Positions 60,227 to 64,000 of a DNA stretch of 64,000 bases are shown piece after piece. Both the position numbers and the translations under genes were made by a program. How positions within the stretch are numbered: the stretch's first letter is position 1; each line of letters opens with the position of its first letter. This DNA comes from Runella sp. MFBS21 (GTDB lineage: Bacteria > Bacteroidota > Bacteroidia > Cytophagales > Spirosomataceae), in contig NZ_JARNTW010000017.1 in NCBI RefSeq assembly GCF_029433105.1, positions 62,001 through 126,000 of the forward strand, given 5' to 3'. Under the pieces are notes generated by a model. The model worked only from the letters and a program-made list of their open reading frames with translations. It was not told the DNA's origin and ran no database searches.

Positions 60227-61558
60227 ATGCACTTGATTCAACAACTTTTATTTGCCGTGGCGTTGGGAATTACGGCATGGCTGATGGCCAAAAGAGTGGG
60301 TGTTATAAAAAAAACGATTCAACTAGGCAAAGCTGAAGACCGTACCGACCACCCTGAACAGCGCCTTAGTACTATGCTACGCGTGGCTTTTGGTCAGAAA
60401 AAAATGTTTGATAAGCCGGTGGTGGGCATCATGCACTTTGTAATTTATGCAGGCTTTTTGCTCATCAATATAGAAGTATTGGAGATTGTCTTAGACGGTC
60501 TTTTTGGAACTCATCGTTTGTTTGTACCTTACTTGGGGAGTTTTTATACGGTACTCATCAATTTTTTTGAATTTTTGGCCTTTGGGGTGCTTGTAGTGTG
60601 TATCGTATTTTTGATTCGTCGCAATATCCTCAAAGTAGCACGCTTGCAGCCTAGTCGCCACCGTGAGCTTAATGGATGGCCTGCTTTGGATGCCAATAGT
60701 ATTTTGCTCATCGAAAGTGTGCTCATGATTGCGATTTTGAGCATGAATGCCGCCGATAGTATTTTACAAAAACGGGGAGTAGAGCATTACTATCCTGCGG
60801 GGGATTTTTTGTTTAGTAGTTTACTACAACCTATTTTTTCTGGAATATCAGACGGAGCGCTGATAGCCTTGGAGCGAGGAGCATGGTGGGCACACATTTT
60901 GGGAATATTTGCATTTGCAATTTATGTCACTTATTCCAAGCATTTACATATCTTTTTGGCATTTCCCAATACCTATTTTGCCAATCTCACCCCCAAAGGA
61001 GAAATGCACAATATGCCTGAGGTCACGAAAGAAGTTAAGATTATGCTAGGATTAGAACAAGCCGACAACAATGAAGTACCAGCAGAAATTGGCCGCTTTG
61101 GCGCAAAAGACGTCACGGATTTGAGTTGGAAAAATCTCATGGATGCCTATTCATGTACCGAATGTGGGCGCTGTACGTCGGCTTGTCCGGCCAATATTAC
61201 TGGAAAAGCCTTATCGCCTCGTAAAATTATGATGGATACTCGTGATAGATTAGAAGATATTGGGAAAAATATGCAGGCCAATGGAGGAGAGTTTAAGGAA
61301 GATGGTAAGAGTCTACTTGGTGATTACATCAAAGAAGAAGAGATATTGGCGTGTACTACTTGCAACGCTTGTGTGCAAGAATGTCCAGTTTTGATTAATC
61401 CTTTGGATATTATTTTGCAATTGCGTCGTTACAAAATAATGGAAGAAGCCCAAGCCCCTGCTTCTTGGAATATGATGTTTGGCAACCTTGAAAACAACCA
61501 AGCTCCTTGGAAGTTTTCGCCCAGCGACCGTTTCAATTGGGCGGATAATATCAAATAA
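60227..61558 (+). CDS. HdrC/NarI-like membrane iron-sulfur electron-transfer protein
   Basis: A 443-residue protein with five or six transmembrane segments in the first 250 residues, an arrangement like NarI/DsrM haem-b domains. A C-terminal domain with two [4Fe-4S] motifs follows: C310/C313/C316/C320 (CTECGRCTSACP) and C376/C379/C382/C386 (CTTCNACVQECP). Such proteins carry electrons from the quinone pool to a soluble partner. Bacteroidota usually have a CCG-domain HdrB-like gene directly after this one. Here a GNAT gene follows instead, so the partner is elsewhere or missing. Electron donor and acceptor are unknown. Confidence 0.85.
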   Translation: MHLIQQLLFAVALGITAWLMAKRVGVIKKTIQLGKAEDRTDHPEQRLSTMLRVAFGQKKMFDKPVVGIMHFVIYAGFLLINIEVLEIVLDGLFGTHRLFVPYLGSFYTVLINFFEFLAFGVLVVCIVFLIRRNILKVARLQPSRHRELNGWPALDANSILLIESVLMIAILSMNAADSILQKRGVEHYYPAGDFLFSSLLQPIFSGISDGALIALERGAWWAHILGIFAFAIYVTYSKHLHIFLAFPNTYFANLTPKGEMHNMPEVTKEVKIMLGLEQADNNEVPAEIGRFGAKDVTDLSWKNLMDAYSCTECGRCTSACPANITGKALSPRKIMMDTRDRLEDIGKNMQANGGEFKEDGKSLLGDYIKEEEILACTTCNACVQECPVLINPLDIILQLRRYKIMEEAQAPASWNMMFGNLENNQAPWKFSPSDRFNWADNIK

Positions 61559-61663
61559 TGATGTCGTTTAGGAAGCTAAGCCGGCAAATAAAGTAGCATT
61601 AGATAAGTTTTGAAGTGGTATAATGTTCAGGATAAAAATTTTTACTTTTCAAAAAACGCTAAA

Positions 61664-61957
61664 ATGAATCATCAGATTATCAATAATACCGAGGAAAATC
61701 GATTTGAAACTTGGCTAGGTGAAACCGCTGCTTTTGTAGAATACGGCCAGCACGACGACGAACTCATCACTTTTTATCATACCGAAGTTCCGAAAGAATT
61801 TGAAGGGCAGGGGATAGGCTCTATTTTAGCAAAGCATGTACTGGATTATGCCCAAACGCATCATTTGAAAGTGCGGCCTTTGTGTCCGTTTATTAAAGCC
61901 TATATTCAGAGGCATCCTGAGTATGAGCCTCTCGTATATCACAAAGAAGGTCATTAA
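61664..61957 (+). CDS. GNAT-family N-acetyltransferase (YjdJ-like, COG2388)
   Basis: A 97-residue protein that I start at MNHQIINNTEENRFE. It is the short GNAT fold with the acetyl-CoA loop in EFEGQGIGSILAKHVLDYA (about residues 46-64) and the late CPFIKAYIQRHPEYEPLV segment typical of COG2388. Substrate unknown. It is 105 bp downstream of the HdrC-like gene on the same strand, and its stop codon lies within the arm of a terminator hairpin. Confidence 0.85.
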   Translation: MNHQIINNTEENRFETWLGETAAFVEYGQHDDELITFYHTEVPKEFEGQGIGSILAKHVLDYAQTHHLKVRPLCPFIKAYIQRHPEYEPLVYHKEGH

Positions 61958-61996
61958 AAACAAAAACGGGACGTTAAGCGCCCCGTTTTTGTTTTT
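61956..61996. terminator. bidirectional terminator
   Basis: A 15-bp perfect stem AAAAACAAAAACGGG / CCCGTTTTTGTTTTT with an 11-nt loop, between the convergent GNAT and glf genes. Confidence 0.9.
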
Positions 61997-62004
61997 CGTG
62001 ATAT

Positions 62005-63105
62005 TTATTCTCCAAAATGTTTGCGAACTTTTACAAGGGCAGAACCAATCACTTGGTGCATATCATAATAGCGATATTCGGCCAATCTCCCCCCAAAAAT
62101 CACCTTGGTTTCAGCTTCGGCTAGTTTGCGATATTCACGCAAGAGGCGATCATTTTTGTCGTCATTTACGGGATAATAAGGTTCTTGACCAGGAGTCCAT
62201 TCCTGTGGATACTCATGAGTGATGACTGTTTTTTCTTGGGTTCCAAACTCAAAATGTTTGTGTTCGATGATACGCGTATAGGCTGTTTCGCCGTCAGTAT
62301 AATTTACTACTGCATTGCCTTGATAATTAGGCGTATTGAGGGTTTGATGTTCAAAGCGAAGGCTGCGATATTCGAGATATCCTAGTTTGAAATCAAAATA
62401 TTCATCCAATTGACCGGTGTAAACGATTTCCTTTGCTAAGGCATCTAGTTGCGCGCGATTTTTGAAATAATCTACTCCTAACCGTACTTCACTACCTTCA
62501 AGTAGAGCTTCATTGAGTTTATTATACCCTCCGATAGGAATTCCCTGATAGCGGTCGTTGAAGTAATTGTTATCAAAAGTAAAACGAACGGGTAGTCTTT
62601 TGATGATGAAGGCAGGTAAATCTACACATTTGCGTCCCCATTGTTTTTCGGTATAGCTTTTGATAAGCTTTTCATAAATATCAGTGCCTACCAAAGAAAT
62701 CGCTTGCTCTTCGAGGTTTTTTGGGTCTTTGATGTTGGCCGCCTCAATTTGTTCTTGAATTTTAGCGCGGGCTTCTTCTGGTGTACGTACTTTCCACATT
62801 TGGTAGAAAGTATTCATATTAAATGGCAAATTGTAAAGTTCGCCATAATAGTTGGCCACTGGCGAATTGGTATAACGATTAAACTCTACAAATGAGTTGA
62901 CATAATCCCAGATTTCTTTGTCGTTGGTGTGGAAAATATGCGCTCCATAATAATGAACGTTGATTCCTTCTACATTTTCGCAGTAGGTATTCCCACCGAT
63001 ATGATTACGACGGTCAATTACCAAGCATTTTTTGCCTCTTTTGGTAGCTTCATGCGCCCAAACATTTCCAAAAAGTCCTGCGCCTACTATTAGATAATCG
63101 TACAT
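62005..63105 (-). CDS. glf: UDP-galactopyranose mutase
   Basis: A 366-residue flavoenzyme that interconverts UDP-galactopyranose and UDP-galactofuranose, the donor for galactofuranose in surface polysaccharides. The FAD-binding motif is VGAGLFGNVWAHEATKRGKK near residue 7, followed by RRNHIGGNTYCE and HYYGAHIFHTNDKEIW. The signature regions FNMNTFYQMWKVRTPEEA and TEKQWGRKCVDLP are present, and the C-terminus has GGRLAEYRYYDMHQVIGSAL. It lies 30 bp after a nucleotide-sugar dehydrogenase on the same strand, so the right edge opens a capsule/O-antigen-type cluster. Confidence 0.95.
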   Translation of the reverse strand: MYDYLIVGAGLFGNVWAHEATKRGKKCLVIDRRNHIGGNTYCENVEGINVHYYGAHIFHTNDKEIWDYVNSFVEFNRYTNSPVANYYGELYNLPFNMNTFYQMWKVRTPEEARAKIQEQIEAANIKDPKNLEEQAISLVGTDIYEKLIKSYTEKQWGRKCVDLPAFIIKRLPVRFTFDNNYFNDRYQGIPIGGYNKLNEALLEGSEVRLGVDYFKNRAQLDALAKEIVYTGQLDEYFDFKLGYLEYRSLRFEHQTLNTPNYQGNAVVNYTDGETAYTRIIEHKHFEFGTQEKTVITHEYPQEWTPGQEPYYPVNDDKNDRLLREYRKLAEAETKVIFGGRLAEYRYYDMHQVIGSALVKVRKHFGE

Positions 63106-63135
63106 GTTTATTGTTTAGTAGTTAAAATCAATATA

Positions 63136-64000
63136 TTATAGTCTCCAGTAAGTTATTTTGTCGTCAGTATTTTGGTACATTCCTTTCAAATCCATGAGAA
63201 TAGGTGCACCATTCATAATAGATTTGAAATAATCGATAGTCAGTTCTTTATAATGCTGATGTCCCACTGATACAATCACGGCGTCGTATTGGTCAGAAGG
63301 GCTATCCATTAAGGTAAGGCCATACTCATGGGCGACTTCATTGGGGGAAGCGTAGGGATCTACTAAATGGACATTAATTGAAAAACTCATCAATTCTTTT
63401 ACCAAATCAGCTACTTTAGAGTTGCGGATGTCCGATACATTTTCTTTGAAAGTTACCCCCATGACTAGTACTTTGGCATTTTGTGGGCTTTTTCCTTTAT
63501 GAATAAGCATTTGTACAAGTCTTTTGGCGATAAAGGCGGGCATACTGTCATTGATGCGACGGCCACTATGGATGACCTGCGGGTCGTATCCAATTTTTTT
63601 TGCTTTGTATAAAAGATAATAAGGATCTACACCTATACAATGTCCCCCTACAAGCCCTGGGTATAGCTTGATAAAATTCCACTTGGTACTTGCTGCATCA
63701 ATTACGTCTTTGGTATCAATTCCCATTTTATCAAAAATAATCGCCAATTCATTCATAAGCGATATGTTGAGGTCTCGTTGGGTATTTTCGATCACTTTTG
63801 CGGCTTCGGCGACTTTGATAGTGGGCGCTTTATAAATACCTGCAGTGATGATTTGGCCATATACTGCTGAAATTTCAGCTAGTGCTTCTGGGTCATTTCC
63901 TGAAACTATTTTCAGGATTTTATCAATAGTATGTTCTTTATCGCCCGGGTTTATACGCTCAGGTGAATAACCTATTTTAAAGTCTACTCCAGCTTTTAGG
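63136..64000 (-). CDS. nucleotide-sugar (UDP-HexNAc/UDP-glucose-type) dehydrogenase, partial
   Basis: The visible 288 residues are the C-terminal part of a UDP-sugar dehydrogenase that makes a uronic acid for surface polysaccharide. The gene continues past the right edge with its N-terminal NAD domain missing from view. The catalytic Cys is in LVGGHCIGVDPYYLLYKAKK. The mid-domain KIGYSPERINPGDKEHTID and the C-terminal VTFKENVSDIRNSKVADL fit the WbpA/WecC/TviB group rather than plain UDP-glucose dehydrogenase, but the exact sugar is uncertain. It precedes glf by 30 bp in the same operon. Confidence 0.9.
   Translation of the reverse strand, partial: LKAGVDFKIGYSPERINPGDKEHTIDKILKIVSGNDPEALAEISAVYGQIITAGIYKAPTIKVAEAAKVIENTQRDLNISLMNELAIIFDKMGIDTKDVIDAASTKWNFIKLYPGLVGGHCIGVDPYYLLYKAKKIGYDPQVIHSGRRINDSMPAFIAKRLVQMLIHKGKSPQNAKVLVMGVTFKENVSDIRNSKVADLVKELMSFSINVHLVDPYASPNEVAHEYGLTLMDSPSDQYDAVIVSVGHQHYKELTIDYFKSIMNGAPILMDLKGMYQNTDDKITYWRL

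Noticed and set aside
1-64000. tRNA, rRNA, CRISPR arrays, insertion sequences, prophage
   Set aside because: I looked through all intergenic stretches and found no cloverleaf-like or repeat-spacer pattern and no transposase, integrase or phage protein. Small RNAs without obvious structure cannot be excluded.

Overview
The window is a chromosomal stretch from a heterotrophic member of the Bacteroidota, most likely the Cytophagales (Spirosomataceae/Cytophagaceae-like, e.g. Runella or relatives). Three SusC/SusD outer-membrane nutrient-uptake pairs, Tat-exported Gfo/Idh/MocA oxidoreductases, a carotenoid pair (crtI, crtB), -7-like TAnnTTTG boxes and the near absence of Shine-Dalgarno sequences point this way. 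I cannot name the genus with certainty. I see no rRNA, tRNA, CRISPR array, phage or insertion sequence. Both ends cut genes: a RhaT-type sugar symporter on the left and a nucleotide-sugar dehydrogenase on the right.

Layout. 1-6.6 kb: an NCS1 permease, a 54-residue membrane protein and a RhaT-like symporter in one leftward operon, then a secreted oxidoreductase, an MFS exporter and a secreted thioredoxin-fold protein. 6.6-17 kb: an inorganic-anion region with two tandem SulP transporters and a beta-carbonic anhydrase (sulP-sulP-can), a small secreted acidic protein, an acyltransferase, an acyl-ACP desaturase, and a response regulator-histidine kinase-third SulP cluster. 17-28.7 kb: a secreted esterase, two divergent SusCD loci and a small lipoprotein. 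28.7-31.2 kb: crtI-crtB. 31.3-42.1 kb: an amidohydrolase, a lipocalin, a third SusCD pair, a CocE/X-Pro-type hydrolase and a GHL10 lipoprotein. 42.1-49.7 kb: cell-wall and amino-sugar functions (an exported SAM-hydrolase-fold protein with NamZ, GH109 with a NagB-type deaminase), a trans-sulfuration PLP enzyme, a secreted esterase and a PIN toxin-antitoxin pair. 49.8-54.2 kb: dabB-dabA, an energy-coupled inorganic-carbon pump. 54.7-64 kb: mixed genes (unknown secreted protein, DMT exporter, TPR lipoprotein, unknown 335-residue protein, ChlI/MoxR-like AAA+ ATPase, HdrC-like Fe-S membrane protein, GNAT) and the edge of a surface-polysaccharide cluster (glf, UDP-sugar dehydrogenase).

The most striking functional theme is redundancy in inorganic carbon handling. 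DabAB, three SulP-family permeases and a beta-carbonic anhydrase lie within about 48 kb, in a window with no RuBisCO or carboxysome gene. One SulP gene follows a two-component system. In front of it are five (G/A)TTAA half-sites spaced exactly 11 bp apart, the pattern expected for an OmpR/PhoB-type regulator. Two further half-sites with the same spacing and orientation stand upstream of the neighbouring esterase gene. I regard this regulator/operator/transporter unit and the DabAB-SulP-CA combination as the parts most worth a second look.
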